64,000 bases of DNA. Origin: Austropuccinia psidii. Taxonomy: Eukaryota > Basidiomycota > Pucciniomycetes > Pucciniales > Sphaerophragmiaceae. The notes beneath the pieces were generated by a model. The model was not told where the DNA came from. It did not search any database and worked only from the letters and a program-made list of their open reading frames with translations. Both the position numbers and the translations under genes were made by a program. Positions 47,607 to 56,295 of this stretch are shown piece by piece (position 1 is the stretch's first letter; the number at the start of each line of letters is the position of its first letter). The stretch spans positions 31,970,107-32,034,106 of the forward strand of contig JALGQZ010000009.1 of the NCBI GenBank assembly GCA_023105745.1, given 5' to 3'.

Positions 47607-47705
47607 TATACAGGCTGTTAGCAGACCACAAGCCTGTCATGAAGAGTGAAAAATTCTCACTTCCTCTACGTGGAAAGGTCTAGCAGCCTTTCCACCTCAA
47701 TTTCA

Positions 47706-47716
47706 GGATAAAAGGA
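47706..47716 (+). promoter_or_regulatory. TATA-like box of element C
   Basis: GGATAAAAGGA in the LTR, repeated in the 3' LTR near 55959. Transcription would be expected to start about 25-35 bp downstream, which makes U3 about 1.1 kb long. Confidence 0.45.
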
Positions 47717-48042
47717 GGGCTTTTTACTGCCAAAACCCTTTCCTCATCCTGCTCTTGAATAACCTACGTAGTAAACCGTCAAAAACAGTTTTACTCTTGA
47801 TTAAATAGTCAGGTATAATTATAATCTTTAATTATTGTAGACTTTATTATTGTAATCCAACAGATAAAGCCTGCACCCAGGGTTCTCAATAGCACTCACC
47901 ACCACTATTTCTCAATAGTAGAACCCTTTTATCTCCTTATAACCTCTTATAAATCTTTTTTAAATCATTGTTTACCGTGTCACATACACAGTTAAAGTTG
48001 TAATTAGCCTAGTTATACCTTTATCATAGTATCATCCTGACA

Positions 48043-48058
48043 TTTTGGGGGCCTGGCC
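48043..48058 (+). promoter_or_regulatory. Primer-binding site of element C
   Basis: TTTTGGGGGCCTGGCC directly after the LTR, shared with element A. TGG begins at the fourth base. The primer tRNA is not identified; a Pro-type tRNA is possible. Confidence 0.7.
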
Positions 48059-48087
48059 GTGTTTTTTTGACTTTTTTGGACCTTACA

Positions 48088-49705
48088 AGTAAGTCTTTTC
48101 TCCTTTTTATGACTTATTAACACATTGTTTTATCCTTTTTTAGGCGTAATTTCTGTTTAAAAATATATATTTTATATATTTTTACCTTTTTTTTACACAT
48201 ACTCATATTATAAGAGTATTTTTATGTGGTTAACACCCACAGTAATTGTTATTTTTGGCGTGTTTTGCATATAAAAACACATAAGCCACTAATAAAGTCC
48301 TGTATTCTTGACTGAATAAGGACACCTCTGACTGAAAAACCATCAGTTGAGGCGTGGTCAAGTGTATTGTTAATTCAATAACACTTGTATATAAACCACC
48401 TTCACAGAATACACTTACAAACCACAAGTGTGTCTGAGGGATACTGACACACAAACAGTGTGACAGGACACCATAAGCTGTATTCTTGACGTGAAATTGT
48501 TAATTCAATTACACTGTCATTATACAAGGGCATACTGTAATAATATACAAGCCCAGAGGCCATTCTTAGACGTGCAAAACCAGCCTTTTAAGAAGTCTTA
48601 ACTGACATAAGCCCTCTTTTTGCTGTTTTGATTCAGTGGAAGAAAACTACATCCCACTTGAAACCCAGTCACAGGCCAACACACCAGTGACACCCTCAGA
48701 ACCAGAGGGAAGCAAGGGTAAAGGAAAAAGGCTTAGTGAAGGCCTCATTACAGCCAAGAAGTGGACACCAATAGCCACTCAGAGGAGTAGAAAACCACGA
48801 AACTCTGCTTCAATACAAGGTAAACCAACCTTAACCACTTGTACAGGGAAGATTACAATTATTAACCCAGTTGTAACCTCCAAAGGCAAACTGCCCAAAT
48901 CAGCAGATAACAAATTTTTACAAGGCACAGTCAAAGGTAAATACCCTAAGAACATAAAGTTTTTGACTGCTTGCAAACACTGATATGTCCCCTGCATGCC
49001 TCAGAGACCTTGGCTTCCAAAGGAACCAGCCAGAGGATAGAGCAGGAATGTCTAGAACCAGAAGACCTGAAAGAAGACACATTGGACACAGTGGTGGATG
49101 GAAAAACAATGAGGGAGATAATATCAACCTTGCCATTCACACTCCAATTCAACAGAAACCTCAAACCAGAGGACTGGAAGGATATGGATCAAGTTCTTCA
49201 AATCCACCAACTCCTCAAAGATTTGTTTCAATGGAGCATGGACAACAAGAGGTTCAACCTAGCAACTCACTGGGCAGAACTGGGATCAAGTTGCCAGAAG
49301 ATCTGTCTCAAAGAGATAGACTTCAAAGACCTTATGGTAATCACCAAGGGTTGGAATCCTACCAGGCAGCACAGACTCCTGGAGGCAAGGGCACAGAGGA
49401 TAAGGGAGAATCAAGCCACTATCCAAGCTATAGAAGAACAGTTAACCCAGACAGGGCCTACTCAGATTCCTTCAGGTTCACAAGGAGCAAGCCAAATCAG
49501 CTCTCCAGTGGCTTCACACCATTCAGAAACCAGCAGATCAGTAGCCAAGAGTCACCATTCTTCACAATTCCAGGAAGTTTCCAGGAGAAGACAAGGCAAC
49601 AAGGGCAAGAACAAAGCCTCCTTCAACCAGAGGAGGAAAGAGTCAGACCCCATGATCCAGAAGCTGTTAGATTTGGTAAAAGAAGTACACAAGAACCAGA
49701 AGTAG
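48088..49705 (+). CDS. Element C spliced first ORF (ORF1), predicted 333 aa
   Basis: Exons: the last base of exon 1 (48088), 48637-48936 and 49005-49705. The start codon is formed by the first splice; no other ATG lies between the TATA-like box and this junction. The second intron (48937-49004, 68 bp, GTAAAT...CAG, branch-like CTGAT near 48980) is phase 1 and joins frame 3 to frame 2 exactly. The first 100 residues are Lys/Thr/Ser/Pro-rich and polar. The second part has amphipathic helices (LQIHQLLKDLFQWSMDNKR, HWAELGSSCQKICLKEI), and the end is Ser/Arg/Lys-rich (SRRRQGNKGKNK). No known domain is recognised. It overlaps the Gag-Pol frame from 49005 to 49705. It could be a Gag-like structural or regulatory product. 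Confidence 0.5.
48089..48636 (+). other. Predicted leader intron 1 of element C
   Basis: Donor GTAAGT 46 nt after the LTR; acceptor TTTTGATTCAG after a pyrimidine-rich stretch; branch-like CTGAC about 31 nt upstream of the acceptor. The intron holds ATG codons and two imperfect copies of a TTGTTAATTCAAT segment (near 48368 and 48496). Its removal joins A (48088) to TG (48637-48638), creating an ATG. Inferred from sequence only. Confidence 0.55.
48937..49004 (+). other. Predicted short intron 2 containing the Gag-Pol start
   Basis: 68 bp. Within its last 26 bases lie, in order, the branch-like CTGAT, the TGA ending the unspliced ORF1 (48981-48983, overlapping the branch site), the Gag-Pol ATG (48985-48987) and the CAG acceptor. 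Retention permits Gag-Pol translation; removal eliminates its ATG. Confidence 0.5.
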
Positions 49706-52700
49706 TTGTAAACCACTCTAGAATCAGTAGTCCTAGTAATAGAAACATTACCCCCACTCAGACTGAAAATAACATTATCACATCTGAGAGTAACATCAAC
49801 AGTGACACACTGTGGTTACAAATGTCCCAATATGCTGAGCAATCTGCAAAGCAGGCTACAGAATTTGCAGCTGCCCAAGAGAGGATGAGAAAAACTCAAG
49901 CCTCATTGGAGCAGATAGTTAAAAACCTTCAGGAAAGATATGCTCAACTGAGCAAAGCCTCTGAAGAAACCAACAAGAGACTGAATCAAGTCTCTGAAGA
50001 ACAACACCATAGTAGCAGGGACAGGGAGTGTCTGAACCAAGACATCAACAAATTGTTTGATGCCTACCATAGCTTAAAGCCCCAACCACAAGGCCAAGCT
50101 ATGGAGAATCCATATCAACCAGATGACATCAAACCAGATGCCATGTTGTTGAATAAGGCAAGATCTCCATCACAATACCAGGATGGAGATGGCATGTCTT
50201 ATTCAGAGAAGGAAGCCTTGAAACAGCTTCCTGAAGCCTCAAGCTGGCCAAAATTCTCTGGATCAGGAGAATATGATCATATGGAACTCATAGATTATAT
50301 TGATGGACTCTTCATTGATGTACCAAGCATACCAGATTACTGGATTACTGCTAGACTGAATACTGCATTTAAAGGTCATGCAAGTATATGGTACACTGAA
50401 ATGAAAGAAATCCATGGCAGAAGAAATTGGCCATGGTGGAAGAGTCAAATAATCCAAAAGTACAGTAATGGAACTTGGATATGGCAAAAGACCATGTCAT
50501 TTGAAAATGACAAATACTCTGTGGATAAAGATCCATATGAGTGGTGTCTTAGACAGTCTAAAAGACTTAAAGCCATTGATCCTCAAATGAACATTCAAAT
50601 GAGGAATCATAAACTTCTGACACAACTGCCAGGAGAACTAGAGCATGCATTAAAGTGCAGATGCAACCAAAATTGCACTCTAGATGATATAGCCAATACC
50701 TTACAAGACATAAGGAAAAGGACTAATATAGGGAAATTCACCCCATATAGAAGCAATAGTTTCAAAGAGAAACAACCTTTCAGGGTAGAGTTTAAAGACA
50801 AACCCAGAGAAAGAGTGGCAGAAGTGGCAAAGAAGAAGAATTCTTGTCACAATTGTGGTTCAACAGATCACTATGCCAACAACTGCCCAAAAGCAAAGAA
50901 GAAAATCTATGCTATAGAAAAAGTCCCTGAAGAAGAACCTCCAACAGAGGATTCTGAATCAGACTCTATGGGTGATGCCATCAGGGAACCATCTGATGAG
51001 GATCAAGACCCAAGAGAGGAATTTCTAGTGGAATACCAAGAGGAAACCCCACTAGAAATCCAGGATATACAGTTGGAAGCAGGCATGCCACAAGACACTG
51101 CCAACAAGAACTTGTGTAAACACACACAAGATGCACAAACATTCCTGGTTACACCAACCAAAGGAATGGCATACATACATGGAACAGCCACAAAAATGAC
51201 TGTATGTATTGACAATGCTCAGCACCCATTGATCATTGACAGTGGAGCACACTGCTCCATAGTGGCCAGAAATTATCTGGATAACCACTTCCCAAACTGG
51301 GAAAAAGAACTCTTGCCCACCAGGGCAAAGAACTTTAAGAGTGCATCTGGAAAGATGACCTCTATTGGGACAATTATCAAAGAGATAATTATACCCCACA
51401 GAAAAGGTAATATCAGACTCAACCCAGAGTTTGTAGTGCTTGAAGATGCCCACATCCAAGGGTTTTTACTGGGAACAGATTACCAGAGAATGTATGGCAT
51501 AGATATTTACAATAGTAAAAATAGACATATTACCATTGGTACTAACAAGGAAAAGAAATTTTCTCTTGATATATACCAGATATCTTCTCAGGACCCACTG
51601 GAAGAACTTCTGAGAGAATTCAGAGAGGGACAGTTTAGCACTACCCTCACCAGTAAACAAAAATTAAGTTTACTGAAGATGCTGAGGAAGAATAGACCAG
51701 CATTTGCCATTGGTGAAGAACCATTAGGCAAGATCAAAGGCCATGATATAGAACTATATCTGGATTTAGAAAGGCCTTATCCACCCATGTTAAGGAGACC
51801 TCCTTACCCAGCAAGTCTGGAGACCAGGAAAGAGATTGAGAAACATATCAATGAACTCCTGGACATGGATGTCATTAGGAAGATTGGACATAATGAAATA
51901 GTGGAAATCACCACTCCTGTCCTAATCACCTGGCATGATGGCAAGTCTAGACTGTGTGGAGACTTCAGAGCCCTGAACAACTACACAAAAGCAGACAGGT
52001 ATCCTATACCAAGGATACCTCATGCCTTGGATAAATTGGCCAAAGCCAAATACATAACCAAGATGGATTGTATGAAGGGCTTCCACCAAAATGGAGTTAA
52101 ACCAAACTCCATGAAATTACTCAGAATTATATGCCATATGGGCATATATGAGTACACCAGGATGCCATTTGGCATCAAGAATGCACCAGCCCACTTCCAA
52201 AGGATGAGGGACACCATATTTCAAGGAGAAATAATGGAAGGCTGGATGGTAGTATACATTGATGATATCATTATATACTCAGAGACATGGGAAGACCATG
52301 TACAATACATAGACAGAGTGCTAAGTAAATGTACACCCATCAATCTGAAAATTTCACTCAAAAAGTGTTATTTTGGCCAACAAGAGCTACTAGCTCTAAG
52401 ACACAAAGTCTCAGGCCTCAGTCTGGCAATTGACCAGAACAAAGTAGCAGCAGTACTGCAAAAGCCAGTACCAAAGAACATCAAAGAGATGCAATCTTTC
52501 CTTGGATTTTCTAGCTACTATAGAAACCACATCAAAAACTTTGCCCACATAACCAGTAGTTTATACAGGTTATGCTCAAAGGATGTAGTTTTTGAAATAA
52601 CCAAGGAAAGGAGGGATGAATATGAGAGGATCAAATATGAACTCACTAATGCACCTGTAATCATCTTGCCTGACTTTGAACTACCATTCAAGTTATATAT

Positions 52701-53346
52701 AGATGCAGCATGCAGCCAAGGCTTGGGAGCAGCCCTTCACCAAAGACAGATTGTGGATGGTGAACCAAGGGAAGGTGTAATATGTTACATCTCCAGGCAG
52801 CTGAAAGATTCAGAAGCCAGGTATGGGGCCACCCAGACTGAATGTCTATGTCTAGTCTGGGCTCTAGAAAAACTCCATTACTATTTGGAGGGTGCAGTCT
52901 TTGAAGTCTACACAGACTGCACAGCCTTGAAGTCTTTACTAAACATGAAGACTACTAATAGACACATGCTGAGATGGCAAATAGCCATCCAGGAGTATAG
53001 AGGGAACATGACCATCATATACAAGGAAGGTAAAAGCCATACCAATGCAGATGGCCTTAGCAGATGGCCACTGGATAATGTCAGAAGCAATCCAGCTTAT
53101 GACCCTGAAGTTGCTGCAAAAATTCCTATCCATTTTATGGAAATAGATAGGAAGAAGAACTTCAGATTCTCTGAATGGGCACCAGGGAGTGGTACCCTTG
53201 ACAGTGGAAACACTGATTCAGAAGGGACAGAAACCCCCATACTGGGGATAAGTTCCTCAGAACTGCACAATGAATTCTTCAATGCAGTACTGAAATCTTA
53301 TGCTAAACACAAACAGTGTAGCATACTACTCCAACTCCTTCAATAA
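48985..53346 (+). CDS. Element C Gag-Pol: Gag, protease, reverse transcriptase, RNase H
   Basis: 1453 codons from ATG 48985. Residues 1-240 are Arg/Gln/Ser/Pro-rich and overlap ORF1 in another frame. Then come a coiled-coil-like stretch (about 280-350), a Gag capsid region (about 400-600), a CCHC zinc knuckle CHNCGSTDHYANNC (621-634) and an acidic linker. Further on are the aspartic protease motif IIDSGAHCSIV (Asp 752) and RT with catalytic YIDD (1091-1094) and PFGIKNAPAHFQ before it. RNase H has Asp 1240, Glu 1286 and Asp 1311. Translation stops at TAA 53344-53346, and integrase continues in the same frame. All active-site residues I can identify are present. The product would copy the element's RNA in cytoplasmic particles. 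Confidence 0.9.
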   Translation: MSPACLRDLGFQRNQPEDRAGMSRTRRPERRHIGHSGGWKNNEGDNINLAIHTPIQQKPQTRGLEGYGSSSSNPPTPQRFVSMEHGQQEVQPSNSLGRTGIKLPEDLSQRDRLQRPYGNHQGLESYQAAQTPGGKGTEDKGESSHYPSYRRTVNPDRAYSDSFRFTRSKPNQLSSGFTPFRNQQISSQESPFFTIPGSFQEKTRQQGQEQSLLQPEEERVRPHDPEAVRFGKRSTQEPEVVVNHSRISSPSNRNITPTQTENNIITSESNINSDTLWLQMSQYAEQSAKQATEFAAAQERMRKTQASLEQIVKNLQERYAQLSKASEETNKRLNQVSEEQHHSSRDRECLNQDINKLFDAYHSLKPQPQGQAMENPYQPDDIKPDAMLLNKARSPSQYQDGDGMSYSEKEALKQLPEASSWPKFSGSGEYDHMELIDYIDGLFIDVPSIPDYWITARLNTAFKGHASIWYTEMKEIHGRRNWPWWKSQIIQKYSNGTWIWQKTMSFENDKYSVDKDPYEWCLRQSKRLKAIDPQMNIQMRNHKLLTQLPGELEHALKCRCNQNCTLDDIANTLQDIRKRTNIGKFTPYRSNSFKEKQPFRVEFKDKPRERVAEVAKKKNSCHNCGSTDHYANNCPKAKKKIYAIEKVPEEEPPTEDSESDSMGDAIREPSDEDQDPREEFLVEYQEETPLEIQDIQLEAGMPQDTANKNLCKHTQDAQTFLVTPTKGMAYIHGTATKMTVCIDNAQHPLIIDSGAHCSIVARNYLDNHFPNWEKELLPTRAKNFKSASGKMTSIGTIIKEIIIPHRKGNIRLNPEFVVLEDAHIQGFLLGTDYQRMYGIDIYNSKNRHITIGTNKEKKFSLDIYQISSQDPLEELLREFREGQFSTTLTSKQKLSLLKMLRKNRPAFAIGEEPLGKIKGHDIELYLDLERPYPPMLRRPPYPASLETRKEIEKHINELLDMDVIRKIGHNEIVEITTPVLITWHDGKSRLCGDFRALNNYTKADRYPIPRIPHALDKLAKAKYITKMDCMKGFHQNGVKPNSMKLLRIICHMGIYEYTRMPFGIKNAPAHFQRMRDTIFQGEIMEGWMVVYIDDIIIYSETWEDHVQYIDRVLSKCTPINLKISLKKCYFGQQELLALRHKVSGLSLAIDQNKVAAVLQKPVPKNIKEMQSFLGFSSYYRNHIKNFAHITSSLYRLCSKDVVFEITKERRDEYERIKYELTNAPVIILPDFELPFKLYIDAACSQGLGAALHQRQIVDGEPREGVICYISRQLKDSEARYGATQTECLCLVWALEKLHYYLEGAVFEVYTDCTALKSLLNMKTTNRHMLRWQIAIQEYRGNMTIIYKEGKSHTNADGLSRWPLDNVRSNPAYDPEVAAKIPIHFMEIDRKKNFRFSEWAPGSGTLDSGNTDSEGTETPILGISSSELHNEFFNAVLKSYAKHKQCSILLQLLQ

Positions 53347-54840
53347 AAATACAGGAGCCCAGAACTGGAAACCCAGCTAGAGGAACCCTGGTTGAGGGCC
53401 TATAAGGACAATAAATTCTTCCTTATAGATGGCCTGATTTATCACAGGGACAAGCACACCAGCGCACTCACAGTGATAGACAGAGACCACATCTCTTTAA
53501 TCCTGCAGGAATGCCATGACTGCCCCTACATGGGACACATGAGTGAGGACAGGACTAAGGAGAGGGTAGCAAGCACAGCTTGGTGGCCCAAGTGGGAGCT
53601 AGAGTTGAGTGAATACATCAACACTTGTGAAAGATGCCAAAAGGCAAATAGAAAACATGGGAAGAAATATGGGTTACTTCAACACATAGAAGAACCCAAA
53701 CACCCATGGGAAACCATCAACATGGACTGGGTCACAGGACTTGTCCCAGGAGGCAAAGAAAACTACAATGCCTGCTTAATCATAGTTGATAGGTTCAGCA
53801 AGAGCATGAGATGTCTACCATGCCATAAAGAGGACACAGCCATGGACACTGCTCTGTTATTTTGGAATAACATCATATCCACCTGTGGAGTCCCTAAGAT
53901 CATAATTAGTGACAGGGACCCAAAGTTTACATCTGAATTTTGGACCAATTTATATGACATGCTTGGCACCAAGCTTGCTTTTTCCACAGCTTACCATCCA
54001 CAAACAGATGGCCTGGCTGAGAGGATGATCCAAAAAATGGAGGACATCCTCAGGAGGTTCTGTGCCTATGGCATGGAATACAAGGACCATGAGGGATATA
54101 CCCATGATTGGGTCACCCTCTTACCAGCAGTCCAACTGGCTTATAATACAAGCCAGCACTCTACCACAGGAAAAACACCTGCACTGGTAGAGAAAGGGTG
54201 GAATCCCCTGTTACCTGTGGATCACTTGAAGAAAAATCTTCTGACCATCCACCCCACAGCCAAAGACTTCCATGATATGTGGAAGAAAGCCTGTGATACT
54301 GCTGCCAAATGCATAGCTGAGGCCAAAGAGTATAACAAGCAAAGGTGGGACAAGTCACATATGGAACCTGACTTCAAGGAAGGGGACCAGGTGTTAGTGT
54401 CTACACTGAACTTCAACAATCTCAAAGGACCTAAGAAAATGAGAGACTCATTTGTAGGGCCCTTCACTATCATTAAGTTGATAGGGAAGAATGCAGTAGA
54501 GGTCAAGCTCACTGAGGAGTTTTCTAGGAAACACCCAGTCTTTCCAGTGAGCCTGGTAAAACCATACTTCCAAACAGAGGAGGATAAATTCCCCTCCAGG
54601 AAGAAAAACATCACTCCACCAGAAATAGTGGAGGTAGAAGACTCTCCTGGACCTGTGAGTAAAATCATCAGGGCCAGAAAAATCAGACTTAATGGGAAGG
54701 ATCAGAGACAATATCTAGTCAGATTCAAGAACCAGACAGCTGACAGAGACAAATGGTTGGCAGAGGGTGCCATACCAGATGGGAACCTTCATTTAAGGAG
54801 ATTCAGAGCCTCTAGGAGGACTGAACAGTCTCATCAATGA
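53347..54840 (+). CDS. Element C integrase with chromodomain (continues Gag-Pol after one stop)
   Basis: Same frame as Gag-Pol, open from just after the TAA at 53344. The first ATG-like start is internal, so this is the C-terminal part of Pol, not an independent gene. Counting from codon 53392: zinc-binding His 42, His 49, Cys 79 and Cys 82; catalytic Asp 112, Asp 174 and Glu 210, giving the D,D35E spacing ([20 protein letters not shown]). A C-terminal chromodomain (about 415-475, [28 protein letters not shown]) classes it as a chromovirus; such domains can steer integration to marked chromatin. It ends 12 bases before the polypurine tract. Confidence 0.88.
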   Translation, partial: KYRSPELETQLEEPWLRAYKDNKFFLIDGLIYHRDKHTSALTVIDRDHISLILQECHDCPYMGHMSEDRTKERVASTAWWPKWELELSEYINTCERCQKANRKHGKKYGLLQHIEEPKHPWETINMDWVTGLVPGGKENYNACLIIVDRFSKSMRCLPCHKEDTAMDTALLFWNNIISTCGVPKIIISDRDPKFTSEFWTNLYDMLGTKLAFSTAYHPQTDGLAERMIQKMEDILRRFCAYGMEYKDHEGYTHDWVTLLPAVQLAYNTSQHSTTGKTPALVEKGWNPLLPVDHLKKNLLTIHPTAKDFHDMWKKACDTAAKCIAEAKEYNKQRWDKSHMEPDFKEGDQVLVSTLNFNNLKGPKKMRDSFVGPFTIIKLIGKNAVEVKLTEEFSRKHPVFPVSLVKPYFQTEEDKFPSRKKNITPPEIVEVEDSPGPVSKIIRARKIRLNGKDQRQYLVRFKNQTADRDKWLAEGAIPDGNLHLRRFRASRRTEQSHQ

Positions 54841-54852
54841 TGAGCCTTTTTT

Positions 54853-54864
54853 AGAGGGAGGGTA
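54853..54864 (+). promoter_or_regulatory. Polypurine tract of element C
   Basis: AGAGGGAGGGTA directly before the 3' LTR, the expected plus-strand primer position. Confidence 0.85.
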
Positions 54865-56295
54865 TGTCAGCCTGTGACTCAAAACCAGAGCACAAGCATG
54901 ACAGCCAAAATACCATAAACCAATGGTATACCCAAAATACCACCAAAACATGGAGCTGAGCCAAATTAGCTCAAAAGGCATCAAAAGAAGGAGGAAACTC
55001 ACCTCTTTCTGAAAATATAAGTCCCATCACCATAGGACAAGAAATAACAAAGTTATTCCTGCTCAAAGTTATTGCTGAGCATAAACCTTAATTTTCACCT
55101 CTCATCTAAAATCTAGAAGGAGAGGCTTAACCCCATCAAATGGGTATTCAAAATGAAGCTCTAAGCCAGGGCTATCCAATGGTACTAGCCAAACTGAGCT
55201 AGCACCAGTATTACTTGAGTTATGGTCAAATTCAGACCAAATAAGGGTGAAAAAAACATTCACCTCTCATCTAACTTTTACAGTTTTAGTGTGAGATACT
55301 TAAAGTGGGGTCTTTTTGGAAAGAGCACAATCAGGGCTATCTGATGGTGTCATCCATTTCCTCATATCTCAACTAGAACAGAAGTTATTGGCCAAACAAG
55401 CTTAATACAGCTTTTTGCCCAAAACACGCCAATGTATAAAAACACTTGTACATGGGATAACTTTGCCATATTTAATGATAACCATGTCAAGTTGGGTACC
55501 ATTGTGTAGAGCCCATACAGAGCTATTCAATGAACCAACTTTGAGCCTGATATCTGAAAAACTAACAGAGTTATGACCATTTCAAGGTCAAAATCCCACC
55601 TGCTGTCAGATACAGCCTTACCATGGGATAACATCCCATAACCATGAATATGAGGTGTCAAATAGACGAAGAAGCATGTTTTTACTTCAATACCTCATAT
55701 GTCAGTCAATACTGGGGTCCCATACAGTTTCTGTACAGCATTCTACGCGTCATACACGTCAGAATCAGGCTGTGAGGTCCCCAGATGAAAATTTTCACCC
55801 TGTATTGGTGAAAACTGCCCAGATGTGGTTTCAAAACCACATCTGAGCCCAATACAGGGTATACAGGCTGTTTGCAGACCACAAGCCTGTCATGAAGAGT
55901 GAAAAATTTTCACTTCCTCTACGTGGAAAGGTCTAGCAGCCTTTCCACCTCAATTTCAGGATAAAAGGAGGGCTTTTTACTTCCAAAACCCTTTCCTCAT
56001 CCTGCTCTTGAATAACCTACGTAGTAAACTGTCAAAAACAGTTTTACTCTTGGTTAAATAATCAGGTATAATTATAATCTTTAATTATTGTAGACTTTAT
56101 TATTGTAATCCAACAGATAAAGCCTGCACCCAGGGTTCTCAATAGTGCTCACCACCACTATTTCTCAATAGTAGAACCCTTTTATCTCCTTATAACCTCT
56201 TATAAATCTTTTTTAAATCATTTTTTACCGTGTCACATACACATTTAAAGTTGTAATTAGCCTAGTTATACCTTTATCATAGTATCATCCTGACA
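54865..56295 (+). repeat. 3' LTR of element C
   Basis: 1431 bp, TGTCAG to CTGACA, followed by the AAAAT duplication. Nearly identical to the 5' LTR. Confidence 0.95.

Larger units (their letters stand above)
46612..48042 (+). repeat. 5' LTR of element C
   Basis: TGTCAG to CTGACA. Contains a nested hairpin (47545-47606), CRE-like motifs (47491-47512), a TATA-like box (47708) and, downstream of it, no ATG up to the first splice donor. Confidence 0.95.
46612..56295 (+). mobile_element. Element C: young, nearly intact Ty3/Gypsy chromodomain retrotransposon
   Basis: 9684 bp: LTR, primer-binding site, spliced leader, first ORF, Gag-Pol, polypurine tract, LTR. Both LTRs are 1431 bp and differ at about 16 positions by eye (roughly 1.1%). 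The target duplication AAAAT is perfect (46607-46611 and 56296-56300). One in-frame stop separates RNase H from integrase; the catalytic motifs I can see are intact. This is the most recent insertion in the window and could be recently mobile or mobilised in trans. Confidence 0.95.

Noticed and set aside
51052..51459. 135-codon antisense frame within Gag-Pol of element C (and similar ones elsewhere in 49000-54700)
   Set aside because: Mirror of a strongly coding sense frame; no independent support.
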